17,682 nt of DNA, taken from the NCBI GenBank assembly GCA_041629655.1, contig JBFKMV010000107.1:1-17682 (forward strand). The letters are read 5' to 3'. The notes beneath the pieces were generated by a model. That model was not told the origin of the DNA, did not search any database, and worked only from the letters and a program-made list of their open reading frames with translations. Positions 1 through 7,029 of this stretch are shown here, piece after piece. Numbering within the stretch: position 1 is the first letter of the stretch; the number at the start of each line of letters is the position of its first letter. Made by a program: the position numbers and the translations under genes. This stretch comes from JBFKMV01 sp041629655. Its GTDB lineage: Bacteria; Acidobacteriota; Polarisedimenticolia; Polarisedimenticolales; Polarisedimenticolaceae.

Positions 1-55
1 ACACACCCTTCCATTGCTTGTACGCGAAACCGCTGGTGCCGGCGAGAACCCGCAT
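1..55 (-). CDS. DUF72 family protein, N-terminal 18 residues only (partial)
   Basis: Only the first 18 codons lie in the window; the gene runs off the left edge. The ATG at 55 begins MRVLAGTSGFAYKQWKG, which matches the typical opening of DUF72 proteins (a short beta strand, then GTSG-x-x-Y-x-x-W-x-G). DUF72 proteins are TIM-barrel-like proteins of unknown function. The start lies 24 bases downstream of the stop of the AttH-like gene on the same strand, so it may be the last gene of that transcription unit. However, a TATACT box sits just upstream (63-68) and would place a transcript start almost at the ATG. The call rests on a short but distinctive motif, and the rest of the protein cannot be checked here. 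Confidence 0.72.
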   Translation of the reverse strand, partial: MRVLAGTSGFAYKQWKGV

Positions 56-62
56 CGGGAGC

Positions 63-68
63 AGTATA
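63..68 (-). promoter_or_regulatory. Possible -10 box for a leaderless DUF72 transcript
   Basis: Read on the minus strand this is TATACT, five of six matches to the sigma70 -10 consensus, in otherwise very GC-rich DNA. A transcript starting 6-7 bases downstream would begin at about 56-57, directly before the ATG at 55, and no Shine-Dalgarno sequence is seen. No recognisable -35 box lies 17 bases upstream, so this is weak. Confidence 0.25.
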
Positions 69-79
69 CAACCGGCCGG

Positions 80-1489
80 TCAGGACCCCGGATTGCGAAA
101 CGTCTCCGCTTCGCCGACGGCGCTGAAGTCGATCTCCCGTCCGGCAACGGTCCCCTCGACGGTGTAGCGGGCGCGCATCTGGATGAAGTCCCGCGCCCGG
201 TCCCGCAACGCCGTCCGTACCACGTCCTCGATCTCCAGCGTCAGCTCGAGCGACAGCGACGGCCCGCGCGCGTCGATCCGGATCCGGCGCGGAGCCCCGG
301 TCGCCGGGTCGTCGTCCTCCGCGATGCGCACCGCCATCGAGAAGCCGAGCGGCCCATCCGGCCCCAGCACGCCCAGGAAGCCGGGCAACCGCTCGGGGTC
401 GACGGCATCCGCCGGCGCGCGCACCCGCCCGAACACCAACGACAGGTCCTCGTGGGCGACGCGGCCCCACTGCCAGGTCACGCCCTCCCAGACGCCCCAG
501 TTGTGATCGTGGTAGCCGGACCCGCCGTCCAGCCGGATCACCTCGTTCCCGATCGTCAGGCTGCCGCCGAGGCGACCGGACATCACCGGCACGACGTAGC
601 CGCTGAGCCAGCCGCGGGCGCCCCGCACGGTGAACGGCGGAAACGACCGCCCCGGCGTCGCGTCGAGCGTGAGCGTTCCGGTCAGCCGCGGCGGGGCTCC
701 CGCGCCACGGCCCGGGCGTTCCTGCGGCAGGTCGAGCGTGATCCGGTAGCGCAGCCCCTCCAGTCGCACGCTGTTGCCGGCAACGTCGACATCCGGGGCT
801 TCGCGCAGCAACCGCTCGCCGTCCACCTCGGCCGTGGCCGCGTATGCGGTCCGGCGACCGTCGCGCTCGAGCTGCAGCCGCGCCACGGCCGGGCGCAGGC
901 CCGCTCCGTCGTCGGGGCCGAAGATGAACGAGAGGTAGAAGCTCGCCTCGTCCGCGCGGCCGTTGAAGTACAGCCACTCGGCCCAGGATTCCTCGCGGCC
1001 CTCTAGATCGGGAATCGGGTGGAAGCGATCCATCACCCGCAACAGCTCCGCGGGATCGGGCGAGGTCCAGGCGCGGTCCGACGCGGAGTCGGTCCAGGCC
1101 GCGATCGGGGACGACTCGGGGTCGCCGATCGCCCGCTCCAGCGACGGGATGCCACCGGTGGCCGGCACCGGCTCGGGGTCGGCGCCCTCGCGCACGAGGT
1201 ACAACGTCGTCCGCGAGGTCGGCGAGACGGCCGCGACCCGCTCGGCAAACCCCTCCGATCCGAGCACGCCCTGCATCACGAAGCGCGCCGTGCGGACCTT
1301 GCCGCCGGCGCCGGAGAGGCTCAGGTCACCGCCTCCGGCGAGCCACGGCGAGCGCGCCTGCTCCAGCACCACCTCGCCCACGCCGAGCAGCGCGGCCATC
1401 ACCGCGATGCCGAAGCCGAACCCGCAGGCCAGCACGGCGCTGCGGACCGGCCGCGTCACCAGCGCGCGGATCGCGAGCCGGACGGTCAC
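80..1489 (-). CDS. AttH/CrtC-like lipocalin-fold protein with N-terminal FtsX-like membrane anchor
   Basis: This 469-residue protein starts at a GTG (1489) that overlaps the TGA of the ATPase gene. Residues 8-42 form a basic segment and then one long hydrophobic helix, resembling the first transmembrane helix of an FtsX/MacB permease. Residues 50-155 are a poorly recognised extracytoplasmic stretch. From about 160 to 469 it resembles the AttH/carotenoid 1,2-hydratase (CrtC) family. The hallmark is GSGYHDHNWG (323-332) followed by WQWGR (339-343), with an earlier SFYLSF strand and a GYVVPVMSG strand. In the family this double-lipocalin fold binds hydrophobic molecules. In AttEFGH systems AttH is the extracytoplasmic partner of an ABC transporter, which fits the three coupled transporter genes upstream. 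A hydratase activity cannot be excluded, but no carotenoid genes are nearby. Its cargo is unknown. Confidence 0.82.
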   Translation of the reverse strand: MTVRLAIRALVTRPVRSAVLACGFGFGIAVMAALLGVGEVVLEQARSPWLAGGGDLSLSGAGGKVRTARFVMQGVLGSEGFAERVAAVSPTSRTTLYLVREGADPEPVPATGGIPSLERAIGDPESSPIAAWTDSASDRAWTSPDPAELLRVMDRFHPIPDLEGREESWAEWLYFNGRADEASFYLSFIFGPDDGAGLRPAVARLQLERDGRRTAYAATAEVDGERLLREAPDVDVAGNSVRLEGLRYRITLDLPQERPGRGAGAPPRLTGTLTLDATPGRSFPPFTVRGARGWLSGYVVPVMSGRLGGSLTIGNEVIRLDGGSGYHDHNWGVWEGVTWQWGRVAHEDLSLVFGRVRAPADAVDPERLPGFLGVLGPDGPLGFSMAVRIAEDDDPATGAPRRIRIDARGPSLSLELTLEIEDVVRTALRDRARDFIQMRARYTVEGTVAGREIDFSAVGEAETFRNPGS

Positions 1490-2172
1490 CGGCGGTCTCC
1501 CGGCAGCAGCCGCCCGCTGCGCATGCCCAGGTGACGGCGCGCTCGGCCGGCCAGCGCCGGGTCGTGGGTCACCACGACCATTGCCGTCCCGTCGGCGTTG
1601 ACCCGGTCCAAAAGACCGGCGATCTGGCCGCCGGTGCTCTCGTCCAGCTCGCCCGTCGGCTCGTCGGCCAGCACCAGCCGCGGCCGGTTGGCCAGCGCTC
1701 GGGCGATCGCCACGCGCTGCATCTCGCCGCCGGAGAGCTGCGAGGGCCGGTGGTCGGCGCGGTCCGCCAGGCCGACGTACTCCAGCAGCTCGGCGGTGCG
1801 ATCGCGGCGCTCGGCGCGGGGGATCCCGGCCTCGCTCTGCGGCAGCTCGACGTTCTCCCACGCCGTCAGCATCGGCAGCAGAAAGAAGCGCTGGAACACG
1901 AAGCCGACGCTGGTCAACCGGATCCGGCTGCGCTCGTAGTCGCCGAGCCGCGCCACGTCGCGGCCGTCGAAATGGAGCGAGCCCGCGCTCGGCGTCTCGA
2001 CGCAGCCGAGGATGTGCAACAGCGTCGACTTGCCGCAGCCCGAGGGTCCCTGGATCGACAGGTAGTCCCCCGGCTCGATGGTCAGCGACACGTCGTCGAG
2101 GGCCACCACGTCGCCCGCCGGCATCGGGAACACCTTGCGCAGGCCGCGCGTCTCGACGATCGGCACGCTCAT
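1486..2172 (-). CDS. ABC transporter ATPase, LolD/MacB type (AttE-like)
   Basis: This 228-residue cytoplasmic nucleotide-binding subunit powers the two permeases encoded just upstream. All ABC motifs are present: Walker A GPSGCGKST (42-50), Q-loop glutamine 94 in FVFQRFFLLP, signature LSGGE (146-150), Walker B LVLADEPTGELD (166-177) and switch histidine 203. The TGELD after Walker B and the FVFQ...LLPxLTAxENVELP block are typical of the LolD/MacB/FtsE branch, which works with FtsX-fold permeases rather than importers. The ATG at 2172 overlaps the preceding permease stop as ATGA, and the gene's own TGA overlaps the GTG of the AttH-like gene. This implies translational coupling and a fixed stoichiometry. 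All catalytic residues are intact. Confidence 0.95.
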   Translation of the reverse strand: MSVPIVETRGLRKVFPMPAGDVVALDDVSLTIEPGDYLSIQGPSGCGKSTLLHILGCVETPSAGSLHFDGRDVARLGDYERSRIRLTSVGFVFQRFFLLPMLTAWENVELPQSEAGIPRAERRDRTAELLEYVGLADRADHRPSQLSGGEMQRVAIARALANRPRLVLADEPTGELDESTGGQIAGLLDRVNADGTAMVVVTHDPALAGRARRHLGMRSGRLLPGDRR

Positions 2173-3380
2173 CCGACCACCTCGTCGCGCAGCGTCGCCG
2201 CGATGGGCAGGCGTGCCGCGAGCCACACCGGGTACGCCGCGGCCAGTACGCCGGTCAGGGAGAGCAGCACCACGTGCTCGACCACCGACCACGGCTCGAA
2301 GACGAAGAAGTGGAGGCGCTCCGGCAGCCCCGGCATCCCGCGCAGGATTCCGTCCAGCACCCGCGCCACCGCGGCGCCGACCGGCAACGACAGCGCTCCG
2401 CCGGCCCCCACCAGCAGAGCCGACTCACACAGCAGGTCCAGCGCCACCCGGCGGCGCGCGAAGCCGATCGCGCGCAGGCCGGCGATCTCGCCGAAGCGCT
2501 GGTTGACCGAGACCGTCAGCAGCGTGGTGACCAGGATGAAGGCGAAGAACAGCGTGACCGAGGTCAGCACCACCGAGATGTGCCGGAAGTAGGCGAAGTT
2601 CTCGTCCTGGAAGCGGCCGACCAGCTCGGCGTTGGAGAACGCGTTGAGGCCGGGGTGCCGCGCGCGGATCGCCGCGACCGTGTAGCGCGACTCGACGCCG
2701 GGCGCCGAGGCGACCAGCAGCAGGTCCGCGGTGTCCGGCTCGACCTCGCCCCGCAGGCGGCTGAACGCCGGCAGTGTCGTCGCCGCCCAGGGCTGCCCGC
2801 CGGCGGCGAAGCTGAACTCGGCGATGCCGGCGACGCGGAAGGTCAGCGGTGGCAATGCGGTGAACCCGTCGCTGTCCACCTGCAGCTCGACCGCGGAGCC
2901 GGCGGCGGCGTCCAGGCGTTCGGCCAGGATCCGGTTGATCACCAGCGGGGCCGGGGCGGCGGGATCGTCGGATGCGCTGCGGGGGAGGTTCTCGCCTTCG
3001 ACGATCGACCAGGTGCGGCGGGCGCTGGAGCCGCTGCCGGTCAGCGTCACCGCGAGCTCGAGGTCGTCGGCGCCGAGTGCCCATGCGTTGCCGAACCGCA
3101 GCGGCACCACCTCGTCGATCTCTGGCAGCTCGCGCAGCGAGGCGGCGAGGCCGGAGGCGTCCCGCACCACCGGGCCGGTGCCCGGGATCGCCTCCGTGGC
3201 GGTGACGCGCACGTCGTAACCGACGTGCTCCAGCAGGTCGCGGAACGACAGGAACAGCCCGCGCGACAGCATCAGCATGTCGAACAGCAAGGCGCCCACC
3301 GCGACCACCCCGGCGATCCCGAGAACCGCGCGCGCCGGCTGGCGGCGCAGGCTGCGCCAGGCAAGTCCGAGCGGGCTCAT
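2169..3380 (-). CDS. ABC transporter permease, FtsX/MacB type (full-length subunit)
   Basis: This 403-residue inner-membrane protein has the standard FtsX-type layout. There is one N-terminal membrane helix (about 17-40), a periplasmic MacB-PCD-like domain (about 50-260), and three C-terminal helices (about 268-292, 315-342 and 366-390). The cytoplasmic loop after the second helix reads NQRFGEIAGLRAIGFARRR (293-311), the FtsX-family coupling motif that contacts the ATPase. The ATG at 3380 overlaps the stop of the upstream permease gene, and its stop overlaps the ATPase start. It most likely forms the transport core with the shorter permease encoded before it. Members of this family move lipids, lipoproteins or peptides across or out of the membrane; the substrate here cannot be read from the sequence. 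Confidence 0.92.
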   Translation of the reverse strand: MSPLGLAWRSLRRQPARAVLGIAGVVAVGALLFDMLMLSRGLFLSFRDLLEHVGYDVRVTATEAIPGTGPVVRDASGLAASLRELPEIDEVVPLRFGNAWALGADDLELAVTLTGSGSSARRTWSIVEGENLPRSASDDPAAPAPLVINRILAERLDAAAGSAVELQVDSDGFTALPPLTFRVAGIAEFSFAAGGQPWAATTLPAFSRLRGEVEPDTADLLLVASAPGVESRYTVAAIRARHPGLNAFSNAELVGRFQDENFAYFRHISVVLTSVTLFFAFILVTTLLTVSVNQRFGEIAGLRAIGFARRRVALDLLCESALLVGAGGALSLPVGAAVARVLDGILRGMPGLPERLHFFVFEPWSVVEHVVLLSLTGVLAAAYPVWLAARLPIAATLRDEVVG

Positions 3381-4222
3381 CGGCGCAACAGCTCCACGAC
3401 GTCGCGACGCAGCAAGGTCCACGAGGCGACGAAGCCCGCGGCCACGCCCAGCGGCACCGCGATCGCGACGCAGCGCAGCGCGATGCCCGCGGTGACGCGC
3501 AGGAACACCAGCGCCGTGTCGTAGCGGTGCTGGAAGAACAGGTTGACCAGGCCCTCGGTGGCGCGCGCGAACACGACCCCGAACAGCGCGCCGGCGAACG
3601 CGATCAGCAGTCCCTCCACCAGCACCTCGAGCAGGATGCGGCGCCGCGACAGGCCGACCAGCCGCAGGATCCCGACGGTCTCGCGGCGCTCCTCGACGCG
3701 CATCACCATCAGCGCCAGCAGGAACATCGAGGCGCCGATCACCGCCACCACGGCGATCGCGACGTGGAACCGCTCCAGCACCACGAACGGGTCGGCCTCC
3801 GACCGCGTCGGCGACGGGACCAGTCCGGGCAGCCGGGCCATCAGGTCGGTGGCGAAGGCCAGCGCGTCGGCGGGATCCGCGAGCGCGACGTTGATCGTGT
3901 CGACCGACTCCAGGGCCTCGACGTCGCCGGGAGCGGCCGTCAACGCCAGCAGGTCGGGCAGGTGCAGGCGCACCTCGCGCCGCTTGGCCGTGAAGCGGGT
4001 CGGGTCGGGCGTCGGCTCGTAGATTCCGGCGACCCGGAACGACCGCGCGTCCGCGCCGGTGGGATCGGCGCTCAGCGAGACCGTGTCCCCGACCGCGACG
4101 TCGTAGGCCTCGGCGAGCTGCCGCGTGACCAGGATCTCGGCCGGCGTGTCCGCGGCGAGCGCCGGCAGCGCGGTCGCGACGGCGAAACCGAGCAGCAGCC
4201 CGGCGATGCGTCCTCGTTGCAT
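3377..4222 (-). CDS. Short FtsX-type ABC permease with signal-peptide-like N-terminus
   Basis: This 281-residue protein is the first gene of the exporter operon. The C-terminal half is a clear FtsX domain with three membrane helices (about 152-176, 198-220 and 238-268). It carries the coupling loop EERRETVGILRLVGLSRRR (177-195). The N-terminus is unusual: residues 6-23 form a hydrophobic stretch ending in ALAAD, like a Sec signal peptide, followed by only about 120 residues of periplasmic domain. A normal family member has a retained first helix and about 200 periplasmic residues. The reading frame stays open upstream of 4222, but there it is antisense to the divergent lipid gene and does not look coding, so the ATG at 4222 is preferred. 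No good Shine-Dalgarno sequence is seen. Confidence 0.85.
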   Translation of the reverse strand: MQRGRIAGLLLGFAVATALPALAADTPAEILVTRQLAEAYDVAVGDTVSLSADPTGADARSFRVAGIYEPTPDPTRFTAKRREVRLHLPDLLALTAAPGDVEALESVDTINVALADPADALAFATDLMARLPGLVPSPTRSEADPFVVLERFHVAIAVVAVIGASMFLLALMVMRVEERRETVGILRLVGLSRRRILLEVLVEGLLIAFAGALFGVVFARATEGLVNLFFQHRYDTALVFLRVTAGIALRCVAIAVPLGVAAGFVASWTLLRRDVVELLRR

Positions 4223-4279
4223 GGACCCGGATTCTAGTCCGCGACCGGGGCCCGCTCCACCGTGGTAGCATCCGGCCCG

Positions 4280-4888
4280 ATGGCGAGCATCTACGACCTC
4301 AAGCCCGCCTTCCAGAACCTGCTTCGCCCGATCTGCCGCGCGCTGGCCGGGGCGGGCGTGACCGCGAACCAGGTCACGCTCGCGGCGCTGCTGCTGTCTT
4401 TCGCGGCGGGCGCGGCGATCTTCGCCTGGCCGGGGCGGCGCTGGCCGTTGCTGCTGGTTCCGCTGGTGCTGTTCGCCCGCATGGCGCTCAACGCGATCGA
4501 CGGGATGCTGGCGCGCGAGCACGACATGCAGACGCGGCTCGGCGCGATGCTCAACGAGCTGGGAGACGTGCTGTCGGACACCGCGCTGTACCTGCCGCTG
4601 GCGGTGGTGCCGGGGGTTCCGGCGGTGCTGGTGGTGCCGGTCGTGGTGCTGGCGGTGATCAGCGAGATGACCGGCGTGATCGCGGTGCAGGTCGGGGGCA
4701 CCCGTCGTTACGAGGGGCCGATGGGCAAGAGCGACCGGGCGTTGTTCCTCGGCACGCTGTGCCTGGGTCTCGGGCTGGGATGGGTCACGGTCCTGATGAG
4801 CTGGATCGTGCTGGCGGTCGTCCTGGGGCTGCTGGCCGTGACCATCGTCAACCGCGCGCGGGCGGCGCTCCGCGAGACGGCGGCGTGA
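4280..4888 (+). CDS. ynbA: CDP-alcohol phosphatidyltransferase, YnbA-like
   Basis: This 202-residue integral membrane enzyme of phospholipid head-group transfer has about six hydrophobic segments. The family motif reads N71-x2-DG-x2-AR-x8-G88-x3-N92-x3-D96. The classical motif has aspartate at the two positions that are asparagine here. From memory, Escherichia coli YnbA has the same N-x2-DG-x2-AR and LNExGD pattern, and the N-terminus (YDLKPAFQNLLRP) and GPMGKSDRAL block also match YnbA. The change therefore looks like a subfamily trait rather than decay. The next gene is a CdsA paralogue, as in ynbA-ynbB. The acceptor alcohol is unknown. The ATG at 4280 is chosen; an in-frame GTG at 4262 would add six residues. 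It is transcribed divergently from the ABC operon across only 57 bases. Confidence 0.88.
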   Translation: MASIYDLKPAFQNLLRPICRALAGAGVTANQVTLAALLLSFAAGAAIFAWPGRRWPLLLVPLVLFARMALNAIDGMLAREHDMQTRLGAMLNELGDVLSDTALYLPLAVVPGVPAVLVVPVVVLAVISEMTGVIAVQVGGTRRYEGPMGKSDRALFLGTLCLGLGLGWVTVLMSWIVLAVVLGLLAVTIVNRARAALRETAA

Positions 4889-5826
4889 ACGTCTCCGTGC
4901 ACCCCAACGTGATGCTCGCGATCGGCGGGATCCTGGGGATCCTGGTCGTGGCCAGCGTGGTGGTGTGGGCGCTGCGGCGCGCGAGGCCCGGCGCCGACCT
5001 GGGCGAGCTGTCGAGCCGGGTGCGCTCGTGGTGGGTCATGGTGGCGGTGTTCACGGTGGCGCTGCTGCTGAACCGCGCGGTGTCGCTGGCGTTCTTCTGC
5101 CTGGTCAGCTTCCTCGCCTTCAAGGAGTACCTGTCGCTGATCCCGACGCGGCGCGCCGACCGGCGGGTGCTGTTCTGGGCCTACCTCGCGATCCCGGTGC
5201 AGTACGTCTGGATCGGCTACCGCTGGTACGGGATGTTCATCATCTGGATCCCGGTCTACGCGTTCCTGTTCCTGCCGCTCAGGATGGTGCTGATCGGCCG
5301 CACCGAGGGGTTCCTGCGTGCCGCGGGCACGATCCACTGGGGCCTGATGACGACGGTGTTCTCGATCAGCCACGTGGCGTTCCTGCTGGTGTTGCCAAGG
5401 AGCGAGGCCGGCGCGGGCGTGGGCGGGCCGGCGCTGGTGCTGTACCTGGTGTTTCTGACCCAGTTCAACGACGTGGCGCAGTACATCTGGGGCAAGCTGC
5501 TCGGCCGGCACCGCGCGGTGCCCACGGTCAGCCCGGGCAAGACGATCGAGGGCCTGCTCGGGGGGCTGGCCACCACGGTGCTGCTGGCGTGGCTGCTGGC
5601 GCCGCTGCTCAGCCCGCTGAACACGCTGGAGTCGCTGAGCGCCGGGGTGTTGATCGGCCTGGCCGGCTTCATCGGCGACGTGGTCGTCTCGGCGCTGAAG
5701 CGCGACCTCGGCGTCAAGGACAGCGGGTCGCTGCTGCCCGGTCACGGCGGGATCCTGGACCGCCTGGACAGCCTGACCTACACCGCCCCGCTGTTCTTTC
5801 ACTACGTCAAGTACATGCACTACTGA
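4885..5826 (+). CDS. Phosphatidate cytidylyltransferase family protein (CdsA/YnbB-like)
   Basis: Family members make CDP-diacylglycerol from CTP and phosphatidic acid in the inner membrane. This 313-residue protein has about eight hydrophobic segments and ends with a full family signature: SALKRDLGVKDSGSLLPGHG (269-288) followed by GILDRLD (289-295). The metal/CTP-binding region NDVAQYIWGKLLGRH with SPGKTIEG (195-223) is also intact. The chosen GTG at 4885 overlaps the TGA of the YnbA-like gene; in-frame GTG 4897 or ATG 4912 are alternatives. Pairing with a YnbA-like gene argues for the YnbB side branch rather than the sole housekeeping CdsA. It would supply the CDP-lipid used by the preceding enzyme. 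Confidence 0.9.
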   Translation: MNVSVHPNVMLAIGGILGILVVASVVVWALRRARPGADLGELSSRVRSWWVMVAVFTVALLLNRAVSLAFFCLVSFLAFKEYLSLIPTRRADRRVLFWAYLAIPVQYVWIGYRWYGMFIIWIPVYAFLFLPLRMVLIGRTEGFLRAAGTIHWGLMTTVFSISHVAFLLVLPRSEAGAGVGGPALVLYLVFLTQFNDVAQYIWGKLLGRHRAVPTVSPGKTIEGLLGGLATTVLLAWLLAPLLSPLNTLESLSAGVLIGLAGFIGDVVVSALKRDLGVKDSGSLLPGHGGILDRLDSLTYTAPLFFHYVKYMHY

Positions 5827-5834
5827 TTCGCGTC

Positions 5835-6467
5835 ATGCTGCGCCTCCTGTTCTTCATGCTGATCGTGCGACCGGTGGTGCTGGTGGTACTGGGGCTCAAC
5901 GTGCGGCACCGCGAGCGGCTGCCGTCGCGCGGGCCCGCGATCATCGCGGCCAACCACAACAGCCACCTCGACACGATGGTGCTGATGACGCTGTTCCCGT
6001 GGGGCGTGCTGCGGCGCGTGCGGCCGGTGGCGGCGGGCGACTACTTCCTGCGCAACCGCCTGATCGCGTGGTTCGCGCTCCGGATCATCGGCATCATCCC
6101 GATCGACCGTTCCGGCAGCACCCCGCGCGAGCGCCTGCTCGACGACGTGGTCGCCGCGCTGCAGAACGGCGAGATCGTGATCATCTTCCCCGAGGGGACC
6201 CGCGGCGAGCCCGAACGGCTCCAGCGCTTCAAGTCCGGCCTGTATCATCTGTGCGCCCGGGTGCCGGAGGTGCCGGTGGTCCCGGTGTTCCTGCACGGGC
6301 TGGGCAAGGCGTTGCCGCGCGGTGAGGCGCTGCTGGTGCCGTTCTTCTGCGACGTGTTCGTCGGCGAGCCGCTGCCGTGGTGCGAGGAGCGCGACGCCTT
6401 CATGCAGGCCCTGGCCGGGCGCATGCAGGCGCTGGCGGCCGAGGGCCACTTCGCCGAGTGGGAGTGA
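5835..6467 (+). CDS. plsC: 1-acyl-sn-glycerol-3-phosphate acyltransferase family protein
   Basis: This 210-residue membrane-associated acyltransferase probably makes phosphatidic acid from lysophosphatidic acid, the substrate of the cytidylyltransferase encoded 8 bases upstream. An N-terminal hydrophobic helix (3-20) is followed by the catalytic HX4D motif, H41 to D46, in ANHNSHLD. The glycerophosphate-binding FPEGTR sits at 118-123, and a conserved PVVPVFL strand follows at 147-153. The length is normal for a compact PlsC. The ATG at 5835 is the first good start after the upstream stop. The acyl acceptor could differ from lysophosphatidate, since this family also acylates other lysolipids, but the operon context favours phospholipid synthesis. 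Confidence 0.9.
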   Translation: MLRLLFFMLIVRPVVLVVLGLNVRHRERLPSRGPAIIAANHNSHLDTMVLMTLFPWGVLRRVRPVAAGDYFLRNRLIAWFALRIIGIIPIDRSGSTPRERLLDDVVAALQNGEIVIIFPEGTRGEPERLQRFKSGLYHLCARVPEVPVVPVFLHGLGKALPRGEALLVPFFCDVFVGEPLPWCEERDAFMQALAGRMQALAAEGHFAEWE

Positions 6468-6474
6468 GCGGGCG

Positions 6475-7029
6475 ATGGACCGGCGCGCGTTGATCGAGAG
6501 CGTGGGCGCGGCGCTGTGGGGCTTCGCCGAGGCGACCGTGTTCTTCGTGGTGCCCGACGTGCTGCTGACGTTCCTGGCGCTCGACCGGACGCGCCGCGCG
6601 CTGTCGGCCTGCATCTACGTCACCGCGGGCGCGCTGGTCGGCGGCGCGCTGATGTACGTCTGGGCCGCCGGGGACCCGGCCGGCGCGGCCGCGACCGTCG
6701 ACGCGGTGCCCGCGGTCAGCGCCGGCATGATCGAGCGCGTGGGGCATGACCTCGAGCGGCGCGGCCTCGCGGGGCTGCTGGTCGGGGCCTTCACCGGCAC
6801 GCCGTACAAGGTCTTCGCGGTGCGCGCTCCGGACGTCGGGATCGGCGCGGTGCCGTTTCTGGTCTCCAGCATCCCGGCGCGGCTGTCGCGGTTCCTGCTG
6901 GTCTCGCTGGTCGCGGGCTGGATCTCGGCGCGTATCGGATCGCGCTGGCGGCCGGAGCGCAAGGCGGCCGTGCTGGCGGGCTTGTGGCTCGCGTTCTACG
7001 CGGCCTACCTGTCGCTGCTGCCCTGGTGA
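6475..7029 (+). CDS. DedA/YqaA-like membrane protein
   Basis: This 184-residue protein has about four to five hydrophobic segments. Features that suggest the DedA/YqaA (VTT) family are an acidic residue in an otherwise hydrophobic re-entrant-like stretch, GFAEATVFFVVPDVLL (16-31), and a later segment with FTGTPYKVF (106-114) and SSIPARLSRF (131-140). Proteins of this superfamily are implicated in flipping or scrambling phospholipids or undecaprenyl phosphate. That would suit its place seven bases after the acyltransferase at the end of a lipid-synthesis operon. The family assignment comes from motif resemblance only and is less certain than those of the three upstream genes. Its last 25 bases overlap the end of the convergent MATE gene. 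Confidence 0.68.
   Translation: MDRRALIESVGAALWGFAEATVFFVVPDVLLTFLALDRTRRALSACIYVTAGALVGGALMYVWAAGDPAGAAATVDAVPAVSAGMIERVGHDLERRGLAGLLVGAFTGTPYKVFAVRAPDVGIGAVPFLVSSIPARLSRFLLVSLVAGWISARIGSRWRPERKAAVLAGLWLAFYAAYLSLLPW

Noticed and set aside
4262..4280. GTG at 4262 as start of the YnbA-like gene
   Set aside because: It adds VASGP-type residues absent from the family's usual opening; the ATG at 4280 gives the MASIYDLKPAFQ start that matches YnbA.
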